Origin: Prevotellaceae bacterium
GTDB taxonomy: Bacteria; Bacteroidota; Bacteroidia; Bacteroidales; UBA932
Assembly: GCA_031273285.1 (NCBI GenBank)
Contig: JAISSE010000284.1
Coordinates: 1 to 6,046 of the forward strand
DNA length: 6,046 nt
Direction: 5' to 3'
Position numbers and translations under genes: made by a program. This document shows, piece after piece, positions 6,040 through 6,046 of this stretch; position 1 is the first letter of the stretch; each line of letters starts with the position of its first letter. The notes below the pieces were generated by a model. That model was not told the DNA's origin, ran no database searches, and was given only the letters and a program-made list of their open reading frames with translations.

Positions 6040-6046
6040 ACGACGG
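6033..6046 (+). CDS. possible start of a further gene, cut by the window end
   Basis: An ATG at 6033, four bases after the HhH stop, opens a frame reading M-S-H-D to the window edge. The tight spacing would suit an operon, but fourteen bases give no way to recognise a product or exclude chance. Confidence 0.2.

Overview
The window looks like a chromosomal segment of a Bacteroidales-type bacterium (phylum Bacteroidota). The reasons are: two promoter-like boxes matching the Bacteroidota -7 consensus TAnnTTTG, each about 25 bases upstream of a start codon; a lack of clear Shine-Dalgarno sequences; moderate GC content; and gene content typical of that phylum, namely a TGS-domain uridine-kinase-like protein, a PD-(D/E)XK Rpn-type protein and a membrane-anchored helix-hairpin-helix protein. 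The assignment is inferred from the sequence alone.

Layout. Positions 1-477 (+) hold the C-terminal part of an NhaC-type Na+/H+ antiporter, cut by the window edge. It converges on a minus-strand pair separated by 13 bases: a nucleoside (uridine-like) phosphorylase (2178 to 1306) followed by a SAM-dependent methyltransferase with an N-terminal four-cysteine motif (1292 to 522). A 152-base divergent intergenic region (2179-2330) carries a -7 box for each direction and two inverted repeats, one at the predicted transcription start of the right-hand gene. On the plus strand follow an Rpn/PD-(D/E)XK nuclease-family gene with a repeat-built coiled-coil tail (2331-3308), a TGS + threonyl-tRNA-synthetase-editing-like + uridine kinase fusion (3370-5043), and a membrane protein with three ComEA-like helix-hairpin-helix repeats (5078-6028). 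A further gene may begin at 6033. No stretch of 300 bases lacks a gene, and I saw no tRNA, rRNA, CRISPR array or insertion-sequence ends.

How the genes relate. The phosphorylase (uridine + Pi to uracil + ribose-1-phosphate) and the kinase (uridine to UMP) would act on the same substrate in pyrimidine salvage, although they are transcribed in opposite directions with the Rpn gene between them. The Rpn gene has its own promoter and looks like an accessory insertion into this neighbourhood. It belongs to a family linked to recombination, toxicity and phage defence, and is the most likely place for unusual biology here. The rest looks like ordinary core-genome content. The points most worth following are the Rpn gene's internal start and repeat array, the palindrome at its promoter, and the loss of editing residues in the kinase's synthetase-like domain.
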